62,146 nucleotides of DNA from Chlorogloeopsis fritschii PCC 6912 (GTDB lineage: Bacteria; Cyanobacteriota; Cyanobacteriia; Cyanobacteriales; Nostocaceae): the NCBI RefSeq assembly GCF_000317285.1, contig NZ_AJLN01000117.1:1-62146 (forward strand). The letters run 5' to 3'. Positions 1-9,891 of this stretch are shown in pieces. The notes below the pieces were generated by a model that did not search any database, had not been told where the DNA came from, and saw only the letters and a list, made by a program, of their open reading frames with translations. Numbering within the stretch: position 1 is the stretch's first letter; each line of letters starts with the position of its first letter. The position numbers were made by a program, and so were the translations under genes.

Positions 1-33
1 AGTACAGTGTTTCATTAATTCATAGTAAATTCT

Positions 34-144
34 GGCGTTGCTGAATAGAAGTATGAAATTAAAAATTCAGTATCTTGAAACTCTTACTCTCCGCGCCTTT
101 GCGCCTCTGCGTGAGGTAGATTCATCCCCGGATTCAGCAACGCC
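34..144. repeat. MITE-like element with 13-bp terminal inverted repeats
   Basis: Positions 34-46 (GGCGTTGCTGAAT) and 132-144 (ATTCAGCAACGCC) are perfect inverted repeats bounding 111 bp with no coding capacity. The interior contains the 'cgcctctgcg' type of degenerate repeat common between cyanobacterial genes. This looks like a small non-autonomous element; no target-site duplication is obvious. The rest of 1-290 carries similar 'ctctgcgtt' repeats and no gene. Confidence 0.5.
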
Positions 145-290
145 TAAATTCTCTATAGACACACTCTGCGTTACTTTGCGCTAACTCTGCGTGCCTCTGC
201 GTTTAAAAAATTAAAGAGGGCAGGCAGGATGCCTACCCTACACCAAGTTTACATTTATACAATAGTAGAATTCACTTTAGCTATCTTAAA

Positions 291-2510
291 CTAACCAAAG
301 TTACCATCCAAAGGAAATTCAACCACGACAGGAGACTGATTCCCATTTGATGGAGTAGTTTCAAGCTCGGTAACTGTGGATTGTGACTGCAAAGGCGATA
401 TCACCTCACCTGGCTTGGCTGTTTGATTCCACAAAATCATCGAAAGCAGCCCATCTACCAAACCATTGGTACTGCCATTATTGCCACCAACCAATACATC
501 TGGAATTAGACGCACGTGGCGATCGCCTATAATTTGCATCATCTGCATTGCCGTATATCCTTGTGTGCCCAAGGCTTCCACACCAGAACGGTAGGCTTCT
601 GCTTTCGCATTACCTGTAGCGCGGATGGCTTCAGCTTCGGCAATACTTTTCAGTCGCAAAGACTCAGCTTCTGCATTTGCTCTTAAACGAATCGCTTCGG
701 CTTCACCAGTCATTTCTTTGACTTTGGCACTTGCCTTGAGTTCGGCAATTTTTACGCCTTGCTCCGATCGCACTGCCTCTTGCTGAATGTCTGCTTTTGC
801 TTTGAGTTCAGCAATCATTACACCCTGCTCTGATTTCACCATGTCTTGCTGAATATCAGCCAAAGCTGTTTCCCGTACCAGTTGTTGTCTTTGGGTTTGC
901 GCTTGCTGTTGCACCTCAAAAGTCTTGCGTTGTTCTTCGGCAATTTTTCGATCTGTCTGTGTTTGCATCAGTGTCGCTGGCGGTTGAATATCACCAATTA
1001 AGGTGTCAATTGCCTGCACGTCATAAGCTCGCAGTGCCGTTTTAATATACTCAGCAGCTTCTGCTTGTCGTTCGCTGCGGGCGCTTAAAAAGTCGAGTAC
1101 GGTATAATCTTGGGCTGAGTTACGGAAATAGTTGCCAATCGTCGGTTCCAACACATGATCTACTAAATTCTGCATGGCACCAACACGGGAAATCACTTTG
1201 GGAGCATCCAAAGCACCGACGTGAATAATTTGGGCAACTTCTAAATCGAAAGCAAACCCATCTTTGGAACGTACCGTCAGAGAGCCTAGTTTTGCATCAT
1301 AGTTGTGACGTTCGGTGCGACCAGACCAGTTTAAAACTATGTTAGTAGTTGGCACCAGTTCAATCTTCATCACGCGAGTATTAATTGGGTGTTTCCCTGG
1401 ATACAAAGGTTCAACCCATACACCCTTATGTCCGGAATTGACTAAGTTACCGTGGGTGAAAGCCGCACCACTGACATCTTCATGGGCTTTACCAACAAAA
1501 GAAATCACCACACCTACATAACCAATGGGTATTTCTGTCATTGGCACTTGTTCAACCTGAACAAACCAAGGGTTCAAGTTCCAAGAACCAGAAAGCAGAA
1601 TTTGCTCTTGCAAACCCCGCCGCCCGCCGCCATCGATAAATCTTTGCCCGCTTTGGAAGTTGTCGTGTCCGGGAATTATGGGGCCTGCTATTTCACCACC
1701 AGGAATGGGAAGCCCGTCTAAGGTTGTGACAATACCAACTTTATCGGAAGCAACATGATACACTCGCAGATGTTCTGGACTCATGCCTTGCTTGGTGGCA
1801 TTCGCTACTGTAATTACTTTAAATAAAGCAGTGTTAATACGGTAAGTACCAGCTGTGAGAAAACCCATTTGCCGCCCTTTTTCCCCGCCATTGCTAAGGA
1901 ATTTACGGGCATCTTGGAAATTGTCACACTCTACAATTTTGCCCATAATCCTTTCTGGCGGAATTGGTGCGCCATCTTCCGCTACCAGTAGAGCGATTTC
2001 ACCTTGAGGAACAACGACTACTGACTCTTTTTTTACCGAGTATTGCCAAGGCCAATAGCCCCAATGCCAACCAGGAGCTAAAGTATCGGCTTGCAAACCA
2101 GCTTCGCCATCAAGGGCAATTAAGCGTCCAGCTGGAAGCCCACGCCCAGAAATAGCAAATTTTTTAACTACAATTCCAACTTCCCGTTCACCAATTACAA
2201 CTAGTCCCCCAAAAAACAAGGGAAAAAAGATTACTAAACCGCCAACTACGACGATGGGGATAAGCCCCCAAGGCGAGATTTGTGCAAGTTGGAGGTGACT
2301 GGTAACACTTGGAGACTGAGCAATTGTTGGTTTTGGTTGCTGTAGTGGGATTGATGTTGAGGCGATGTGTTGTGTAGTAGTTTTTTCGATCGGGTTTGCA
2401 CTGACAGAATTTATGCTACCAGCCAGTGCGGCAGTTGTGAGTACAGATGCTGCGAAACGGAATATTTTATTGTGCTTATTTTTGCTTGAGAAATTTTGTG
2501 AAGCTTTCAT
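291..2510 (-). CDS. SPFH/band-7 (flotillin-like) membrane protein
   Basis: A 739-residue protein of the SPFH/band-7 superfamily, which form membrane-anchored oligomeric scaffolds. The N-terminus has a hydrophobic stretch (about residues 17-35), a Gln/Pro/Ser-rich linker, then a strong membrane segment (about 80-105, rich in Val/Ile/Phe/Gly), followed by band-7 type sequence. The C-terminal third (about 500-660) is a long Ala/Glu/Lys-rich coiled coil with two near-identical 20-residue units around 'KSEQGV.IAELKA', typical of flotillins. I chose the ATG at 2510 rather than an upstream TTG because AGGGG lies 8 bases before it. The protein is much longer than usual band-7 proteins (300-500 residues), with apparently two band-7-like segments. 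Its exact role is unknown. Confidence 0.85.
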   Translation of the reverse strand: MKASQNFSSKNKHNKIFRFAASVLTTAALAGSINSVSANPIEKTTTQHIASTSIPLQQPKPTIAQSPSVTSHLQLAQISPWGLIPIVVVGGLVIFFPLFFGGLVVIGEREVGIVVKKFAISGRGLPAGRLIALDGEAGLQADTLAPGWHWGYWPWQYSVKKESVVVVPQGEIALLVAEDGAPIPPERIMGKIVECDNFQDARKFLSNGGEKGRQMGFLTAGTYRINTALFKVITVANATKQGMSPEHLRVYHVASDKVGIVTTLDGLPIPGGEIAGPIIPGHDNFQSGQRFIDGGGRRGLQEQILLSGSWNLNPWFVQVEQVPMTEIPIGYVGVVISFVGKAHEDVSGAAFTHGNLVNSGHKGVWVEPLYPGKHPINTRVMKIELVPTTNIVLNWSGRTERHNYDAKLGSLTVRSKDGFAFDLEVAQIIHVGALDAPKVISRVGAMQNLVDHVLEPTIGNYFRNSAQDYTVLDFLSARSERQAEAAEYIKTALRAYDVQAIDTLIGDIQPPATLMQTQTDRKIAEEQRKTFEVQQQAQTQRQQLVRETALADIQQDMVKSEQGVMIAELKAKADIQQEAVRSEQGVKIAELKASAKVKEMTGEAEAIRLRANAEAESLRLKSIAEAEAIRATGNAKAEAYRSGVEALGTQGYTAMQMMQIIGDRHVRLIPDVLVGGNNGSTNGLVDGLLSMILWNQTAKPGEVISPLQSQSTVTELETTPSNGNQSPVVVEFPLDGNFG

Positions 2511-2589
2511 AATTTTTGCCCCTTTGGGCAACTAATCATATAGATTATTACTTCACCAAGATTTTCCCTATATTCTTAAACTTGTTCTA

Positions 2590-2670
2590 ATTTTTAGAAA
2601 AGAAACGCCCGCAGGTTAGAAGCCTGGGGCTACAAGTACTAAGCCCATCGAACTGGGCTAAAATCCCTGA
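2590..2670. repeat. Intergenic palindromic repeat
   Basis: Between the SPFH gene and atpC lies a sequence of the 'cgcccgcaggttagaagcct..aagcccatcgaactgggct' type. It contains the small hairpin AGCCC-N8-GGGCT. Sequences like this are dispersed between genes in many filamentous cyanobacteria. It could act as a weak terminator or simply be a mobile palindrome; no gene is present here. Confidence 0.4.
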
Positions 2671-2696
2671 ATTGTATAAAAAACTAGAGTCTCGAT

Positions 2697-3110
2697 TTAT
2701 ACCATACCGCCAGCAGCTTGAAAGCGAGCGCGAGCGCGTTTGTAAGCTTGGGTGGCTTGAATTTGAGCTTGGCGATCGCCTTGAGCAACCTGATTTAGGC
2801 GGGTTTGTGCTTCGTTATAAGCAGTACGAGCTTCCTCAAGGTTAATAGAGTCGCCACGTTCAGCGCCATTGACGAGAATAGTGACTTCATCTTGTTCAAC
2901 TTCGGCAAAACCGCCCAACAAAGCGATCGGTATCCACTGTTGATTTTTGCTGGGGCGTACTCGCATCACGCCTGTATCCAAGGCAGTTAACAGTGGTGCG
3001 TGTCCGCTAAGGATACCTAGTTGACCGGTAGTACTAGGTAAAATAACTTCTTCAGCTGAGGCATCCCAGATTGTTTTGTCTGGGGAAATTACACGAACAG
3101 TTAATGTCAT
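2697..3110 (-). CDS. atpC: F1Fo ATP synthase epsilon subunit
   Basis: A 137-residue epsilon subunit of the F1 sector (called atpE in older cyanobacterial usage). It is part of the central stalk of thylakoid ATP synthase and regulates ATP hydrolysis. The N-terminal beta-sandwich carries the family signature around residues 22-55 ([22 protein letters not shown]), and the C-terminus has the two helices rich in Ala/Arg/Gln. The length is normal. It follows atpD on the same strand after an 83-base gap, the usual separate beta-epsilon pair of cyanobacteria, so the two are presumably cotranscribed. Confidence 0.97.
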   Translation of the reverse strand: MTLTVRVISPDKTIWDASAEEVILPSTTGQLGILSGHAPLLTALDTGVMRVRPSKNQQWIPIALLGGFAEVEQDEVTILVNGAERGDSINLEEARTAYNEAQTRLNQVAQGDRQAQIQATQAYKRARARFQAAGGMV

Positions 3111-3134
3111 TTGTCTTTCGTTCTGTGTCCTTTG

Positions 3135-3193
3135 TCATTTGCTAATGGCTATTAGCTATTAACTATTAGCTATTAGCCATTAACAATTAGCCA
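3135..3193. repeat. Heptamer short tandem repeats between atpD and atpC
   Basis: The gap between atpD and atpC is filled with degenerate units of the 'ttagctatta/ttagccatta' kind. These are short tandemly repeated repetitive sequences (STRR) known from heterocyst-forming cyanobacteria. Similar runs occur near 25820, 32480 and, in a 'tagtccc' form, near 21031 and 30500. Confidence 0.6.
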
Positions 3194-4669
<1,476 letters not shown>

Positions 4670-4908
4670 TCAGATCGGGTCGTATAAGGCTTAAGAATTA
4701 AGCAATGTCATCTTCAAGAGTAGCACTGAACGACGCCACTATATCGGCAGAAATTTAATAGTTAAGCAATAGTTAAGTCTAAACCTTCAAAATGGTGCTC
4801 AAGTTTAGAATAAACATGATTGAGGCTACTATGCTATAGATGTAGACAAAAAATAGCCGTGTCCTTGCTAAAGAAGACACAGCATATTAGTTACAAGCTA
4901 ACTCTAGG

Positions 4909-5040
4909 TTAATTTTGAGGCTTGCTCTGAAGCTGAATTTTGTTGTTGGCGTTTAGTAATGAGGCAGTTCGAACAGCACCTATAGCCAAAATACCCAATA
5001 TATAATCAGGTTCGGGAACAGTTTGAGGAGGCTTGATTTG
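4909..5040 (-). pseudogene. Remnant of a PEP-CTERM protein (C-terminal sorting domain)
   Basis: Read on the minus strand, this gives 43 residues ending in a typical PEP-CTERM tail. There is a VPEP motif, then a hydrophobic helix (about 17 residues, DYILGILAIGAVRTASLL), then a short polar end. An in-frame stop precedes it directly and no start is available, so only the sorting tail survives. It lies just downstream of, and in the same direction as, the intact PEP-CTERM gene at 5058-5762, suggesting decay of a tandem duplicate. The rest of 4643-5057 shows no gene; it contains the atpD upstream region. Confidence 0.6.
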
Positions 5041-5057
5041 TTAGTTTAGGTTTATGA

Positions 5058-5762
5058 TTAGCTGGCTGCCTGGCCTTTTCGACGACGAGATACAAACATT
5101 ACTGCACCTGTTAATCCTAATCCCAACAACGCAGCTGGTTCAGGAACTGTAGTAAATGCCACACCAGTAAAACTTGCTGTGAGCTTTCCCTGCTCCAAGA
5201 GGGTTTTAGCATTGTTAAAGTTAATATTACTAGCGACAGAAAAATTTAAGTGTCCTTTCCCCGCAGTTTTATTCAGCGATCCAATTGCATCTGTAAAATA
5301 GCCTGTAAAATTCATTACTCCAGTTACACCATTATTGTTAGATAAGATAGGATTTTTTAAAGATTCCAAAACAAAGATATTTTTTTGGTCAGAGGTTGTA
5401 TTGCTGCTGTCATTATATTTACCAAGATCCAAAAAGAGTGTATTAGCAAATAAAGGTGAACTAACGTCATATATTGTCGCTATATCAAATGCAGGATTGT
5501 CGGGATAGGCAGGGCCAAAAGTTCCTGTTTGCTCAGAAAGTACAAGATTCGCTGGTGAAGTTGGAGAAAATTTTAAAGAATTATTTGAAACTACAACTGA
5601 AGGCAAGGGAACACCAGTAGGAGTATAGTTAAAACCACCAGAAAAGGTGGCTGCTTCAGCAGAATTAGCAAAGGTAAAAACTCCAGCTGTGGTTAAGGGG
5701 AGCGCAGCAGCCAAACCAAGAGATGCTTGTAATATTTTTGATTTCATAGCAAACATTTTCAT
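5058..5762 (-). CDS. PEP-CTERM sorting domain protein, secreted
   Basis: A 234-residue exported protein. The N-terminus is a signal peptide (basic start, hydrophobic core, cleavage probably after ANSAEA near residue 37). The C-terminus has the PEP-CTERM signal: VPEPAALLGLGLTGAVMFV followed by RRRKG. In this family the tail is thought to be recognised by an exosortase system, which anchors or releases the protein at the cell surface. The middle is rich in Asn/Ser/Thr with no catalytic motif I recognise. The gene appears to be a single unit; an AT-rich 540-bp gap lies upstream. Confidence 0.85.
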   Translation of the reverse strand: MKMFAMKSKILQASLGLAAALPLTTAGVFTFANSAEAATFSGGFNYTPTGVPLPSVVVSNNSLKFSPTSPANLVLSEQTGTFGPAYPDNPAFDIATIYDVSSPLFANTLFLDLGKYNDSSNTTSDQKNIFVLESLKNPILSNNNGVTGVMNFTGYFTDAIGSLNKTAGKGHLNFSVASNINFNNAKTLLEQGKLTASFTGVAFTTVPEPAALLGLGLTGAVMFVSRRRKGQAAS

Positions 5763-6304
5763 TTCAAATCCCTATTACAAATTACGAAAAGTATTTCAAG
5801 TACTCTACTCATGATTACCGATTAATTGAGTACCTATTGAACTTGTTCTTTCCATAGAATTACATAGAAATTTTTTCGGTACAATATTTGCATACGTGTC
5901 TTTATTGAATCTTTATTACCCGTATACTAGTTCTACGTATATTTGTCTCAATTTCTGAGGTTTAAATTCTAAGGGATAGCTAACCAATTCAAGATATTGG
6001 GCTAAGTTCAGTAGAATGATTCAAATTTTTCTAGAAAATATCTATATTATTTTTTAGGTAAAGTAAATTTTATACGGAAATAAAATATAGTTTTTTATTA
6101 AATTTATACCTAAGATTTTATAAATTTACCAAAAGTAGGGGCAAATAAATTAAACAAGAAAACTGAGTATCAGTACTGCCCAAATTAGAATTTTAGAATT
6201 ATCGTGTTTTCAGCTACAGTTCCGTTCAACATAGATAAGCAAAAATTTAACTTAATATTTCATTTAACAATGCAGCTTTTTGAAGCACATCATGCTGCCG
6301 ATTC
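5763..6304. other. Divergent AT-rich intergenic region
   Basis: This gap separates the divergent PEP-CTERM and channel genes. It is very AT-rich, with several possible -10-like sequences, but I find no gene, structured RNA or repeat I can support. Confidence 0.5.
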
Positions 6305-7996
6305 ATGAAACCTCGCATAATTGTTTGTGGTTTAGGACGAACTGGATATAAAGTCTTTCGTTTGCTGAGACAGCAGGGGGCGTTAGTTGTCGGCATTCAT
6401 CACCAAGCGCTTCCTGGGGAACGAGCCGGAGATGTAATTGTCGGCGATCTACACGCAGCTAGTACCCTCAAAGCTGCTGGAATTCAACAAGCACACACTA
6501 TAGTCATAGCTGGAGGCGATGATGCCCTAAATTTACGAATTATGATGCAAGCGCGGGTGCTTAATCCCCGGATTCGGATTATTAATCGCTTCTTTAACAC
6601 TAGTTTGGGAGAGCGTTTGGATCATGCTGTACCAGAGCACTTAAGCATGAGTGTTGCCGGATTGGCAGCACCTGTATTTACTTTTGCAGCACTAGGAAGC
6701 CAAGCGATCGGGCAAATTAAGCTGTTTCAGCAAACTTGGCCGATTCATGAAGAGTATATTGATGAAAATCACCCGTGGCTGAATCGCAAAATCAGTGAGT
6801 TATGGGCCGATCGCACGCGGATGTTGATTTACTATATGCCAGCAGAAGGTGAAATGGATCTGGTTTCGGCACTGGTGTCTGGGCAAAAGTTACAGCTAGG
6901 CGATCGCTTAATTGTTGGTGCTCAACCGCGCGTTCGTTGTATCCGCAGATCGATGATTGCCAGATTGCTGAAAATCTTGACTAGTCTGCGGCACTTTCAA
7001 AAACACGCTGAAGCAGTTGTGGCAATGTCGATCGTGCTACTGGTAATTATTGCGATCGCTACAGTCATCTATACTTCTGCTGATGCAGCTGTTTCTGTTA
7101 TTGACGCTTTATACTTTGCTGTCGGTATGATTACAGGAGCGGGTGGCAATGACAAAGTGGTAGAAAACGCTCCAAGTAGCATTAAATTATTTACTGTATT
7201 AATGATGCTAGTTGGTGCTGCGGTGATTGGTCTTTTTTATGCACTGCTCAATGATTTTGTCTTAGGCAGCCGTTTCAAACAATTTTTAGATGCAGCCCGG
7301 ATTCCGCAACGCCATCATTATATCGTCTGTGGCTTGGGAGGAATCGGTATAAAAATTGTTCAACAACTCCACGCCAGCGGACATGATGTCATAGTCATAG
7401 AGCGTGACACCAACAATAGATTTGTGAATACGGCTCGCGGATTAGGCATTCCCGTTATGCATGGAGATGGTAGCTTTGCAGAAGTTCTTAAAGCGAGCAA
7501 TTTAGAAAATGCTGCGGCACTCATTGCTGTTACCAACGATGATGCCACCAACCTGGAAATTGCCCTCAAAGCCAAAGCCTTGACACCAAAAGTACCAGTA
7601 ATTGTCCATTATGCAGATCCGGATTTTGCCCGCATGGCACAACAGGTTTTTGACTTTGAGACAGTACTAAGCCCGGCTGAACTTGCCGCCCCAGCTTTTG
7701 CTGCTGCTGCTCTAGGGGGGCGTATCCTTGGTAATGGTATTACAGCGGATAGTCTATGGGTTGCTTTTGCAACATTAATTACACCTGCTCATCCCTTTTG
7801 CGGTCAAAGAGTCAGAGATGCAGCAATGTCTGCTGACTTTGTACCTTTATACTTGGAAACAAATAACCAAACTATTCACGGCTGGGATTTACTCGAAACT
7901 AGCCTCAGTGCTGGAGATATTTTGTATTTAAATATGCCAGCAAATCGTTTGCATCAGTTGTGGCGTTATACACCACCGCAGGTAATGGTAAGTTGA
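6305..7996 (+). CDS. Two-RCK (TrkA-N) ion channel-like membrane protein
   Basis: A 563-residue protein with an RCK-pore-RCK layout. Residues about 1-130 form a TrkA-N nucleotide-binding fold (CGLGRTGYK glycine loop), and 130-215 are probably its TrkA-C part. There follow two membrane helices (about 235-258 and 293-315) flanking a pore-loop-like segment, and a second TrkA-N domain starts near residue 340 (CGLGGIGIK), followed by its TrkA-C part. The arrangement suggests a K+ or other cation channel gated by nucleotide. The usual filter TVGYG is replaced by ITGAGG near residue 274, so ion selectivity cannot be assumed. Most prokaryotic channels have RCK domains only after the pore. Confidence 0.8.
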   Translation: MKPRIIVCGLGRTGYKVFRLLRQQGALVVGIHHQALPGERAGDVIVGDLHAASTLKAAGIQQAHTIVIAGGDDALNLRIMMQARVLNPRIRIINRFFNTSLGERLDHAVPEHLSMSVAGLAAPVFTFAALGSQAIGQIKLFQQTWPIHEEYIDENHPWLNRKISELWADRTRMLIYYMPAEGEMDLVSALVSGQKLQLGDRLIVGAQPRVRCIRRSMIARLLKILTSLRHFQKHAEAVVAMSIVLLVIIAIATVIYTSADAAVSVIDALYFAVGMITGAGGNDKVVENAPSSIKLFTVLMMLVGAAVIGLFYALLNDFVLGSRFKQFLDAARIPQRHHYIVCGLGGIGIKIVQQLHASGHDVIVIERDTNNRFVNTARGLGIPVMHGDGSFAEVLKASNLENAAALIAVTNDDATNLEIALKAKALTPKVPVIVHYADPDFARMAQQVFDFETVLSPAELAAPAFAAAALGGRILGNGITADSLWVAFATLITPAHPFCGQRVRDAAMSADFVPLYLETNNQTIHGWDLLETSLSAGDILYLNMPANRLHQLWRYTPPQVMVS

Positions 7997-8131
7997 ACAG
8001 AACTTGCGCACGAGTCTATAGAATAATAAACCGCAGAGAACGCAGGGAACACGGAGTCAAGAGGATTGTAGAGGGATTCTGCGTAAGTTCTATACTCATT
8101 AAGTGGAAGTTCATAGAGAATTAGTATAAGT

Positions 8132-9757
8132 CTAGATATCTAAACCTACCACTGTTAACTGCGGTGGATGTTCAACGGCAAACTGATAATATATCTCTTG
8201 TTTGGCTTGCGCAGGAATAGTAATATCCCATTCCAATCTTCCCATTTCTCCTAGTTGAATTTGCGGATTGCAACGAAGGAGGCGAACTTTAATTTGTTCG
8301 CTGCGGCTGACTGGTAATTGTTCTGTTAATTTCAGATCCACTTGTTGAGTCAGCAAGTTTGTAATTAACAACCGATATGCATAAATAATTTTAGAGTTAT
8401 TACCAATCAATTTTTTATCTACTTGGCGCTCAATTAAATCGCGCTCTATTTTTAATCCTTCGTCAATACCCAAGTTAACTTTAAATTCTTGCCCTGGTGT
8501 AATATTTTCTAACTTAGTTGTACCGACAAAGATATTGTCGCGAAATATATTTGCTTTTCCTGGTAATAAGGTTGCCCCATTAGAGTTATTTTTGATATGA
8601 GCTTGTAAATAAGCAAAACTTACCAAGCGTGGCATTGCTACATAACTAAAGTGGCAAGGAAAATCATCCTGAAAAATTGTGGTTTTATGTGGTGTGCCAT
8701 CACTGGGAATGTTACCGTTGCCATTTAGTTTAAAGTTGACGACGCTGCCTTCTTTGGTGACTTCTGCGACAACTGTTTCGGCTGCAATGAAATTTTCTTC
8801 TAGTAGTTCGTAGTCTTCTTCTTCAACAGCGTCGCTGGCAGGAGCAGCCGCAGTCATAGGTAACATAGGTGTTCTTCTTCTTCTCACTCTCCTTAATTCT
8901 GGGTTTGAGCGTGGTACGTCAATATACCAAGGTTCTAGTTTTGGAGGTAGTGTTCCCAATCCTGGTTTAGCAGTAGAAAGGGTAAGAGCAACACCAAGCC
9001 AATCTTCACCGCTATTTTGCGTTACTTCTGCCAGATAGCTTAGATTGACAATATTATTTGTACTACATAAGCGCAAATCGTATAGGGGAGTCCAACTGGC
9101 ACGATGAACGATGTAGGATACCTCTAGCTCAAATTCGCCCTCACCCTCAGGCTCGATCGCTACGCTCAAACTATAAGTTTCTTTGGGGTGGGGTGTTTTC
9201 ACTGTTTGCAACTGCTGGCGAAGGCTTTGTAATTGCTGCTCTAATTCTTTTTGCCTATTTTTACACTCAGTTGTGGAAATACCATATTCTGTGTATTGAC
9301 TTCCCAAAAAGTTGAGAAAATCCAATGTTTCGCTGAAGCTAAGATTTTTTCGCGCCAGGCTGATTGAAAATTGCTCCTCTGTTTTCTCACGCAAGCCCTG
9401 GATAAAGCTAGACTGCAATGCTAAAGCATCGATTTGCGCTTGCAGATGCTGCCATTCTGCTTCTAATTGCTGGATTTGCTGAGTTAGGTGGGCAACTTTT
9501 GCTGCCACTGGTTCTGTGGAGAAGATGCGATCGCATCTAGCTTCAAGCAAGCGCACTGGAATTTCGCCTTTGCCACTCACCCTGACTGATTCTGTTTCTG
9601 TCGTGTCTGGCAGTGGAGCAATTACTAATTCTGTTTCTTGTCCTGTTAAGGATACTACACCCCGTCGTGTCACCAAAGCTTTGTCAGAATAAACGGTTAC
9701 AGCTACAATCTGGCTTGCTACTATTGTTTGCACAGATGGCATCTCTGGGTTAACCAC
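8132..9757 (-). CDS. MuiA-like (DUF4139/DUF4140) protein
   Basis: A 541-residue protein resembling the mucoidy-inhibitor MuiA family, whose biochemical function is unknown. The N-terminal part (about 10-60) matches the DUF4140 type of beta domain (VTVYSDKALVTRRGVVSL), a coiled coil follows (about 85-205), and the C-terminal half is DUF4139-like, with the hallmark EVSYIVHRASWTPLYDLRL around residue 215. No signal peptide is seen. The GTG start at 9757 is favoured because AAGGGGG lies 9 bases upstream; an ATG at 9742 is the alternative. It stands alone on the minus strand. Confidence 0.8.
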   Translation of the reverse strand: MVNPEMPSVQTIVASQIVAVTVYSDKALVTRRGVVSLTGQETELVIAPLPDTTETESVRVSGKGEIPVRLLEARCDRIFSTEPVAAKVAHLTQQIQQLEAEWQHLQAQIDALALQSSFIQGLREKTEEQFSISLARKNLSFSETLDFLNFLGSQYTEYGISTTECKNRQKELEQQLQSLRQQLQTVKTPHPKETYSLSVAIEPEGEGEFELEVSYIVHRASWTPLYDLRLCSTNNIVNLSYLAEVTQNSGEDWLGVALTLSTAKPGLGTLPPKLEPWYIDVPRSNPELRRVRRRRTPMLPMTAAAPASDAVEEEDYELLEENFIAAETVVAEVTKEGSVVNFKLNGNGNIPSDGTPHKTTIFQDDFPCHFSYVAMPRLVSFAYLQAHIKNNSNGATLLPGKANIFRDNIFVGTTKLENITPGQEFKVNLGIDEGLKIERDLIERQVDKKLIGNNSKIIYAYRLLITNLLTQQVDLKLTEQLPVSRSEQIKVRLLRCNPQIQLGEMGRLEWDITIPAQAKQEIYYQFAVEHPPQLTVVGLDI

Positions 9758-9847
9758 TGCCAGTTTCCCCCTTATTTTTGATGTTATGCAGGTTAATTTT
9801 TAATGTTTACAGGTCTATAGGTCAAGCAATTTGATGTTAGGAACAAA

Positions 9848-9891
9848 TCAATTAAAATTTTTAATTTTTAATTTTTAATTTTTAATTTCTC
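9848..9891. repeat. Simple heptamer tandem repeat
   Basis: About five copies of a 7-base unit (tttttaa) lie between the MuiA-like gene and the histidine kinase gene. This is a low-complexity STRR-type run. Confidence 0.6.
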
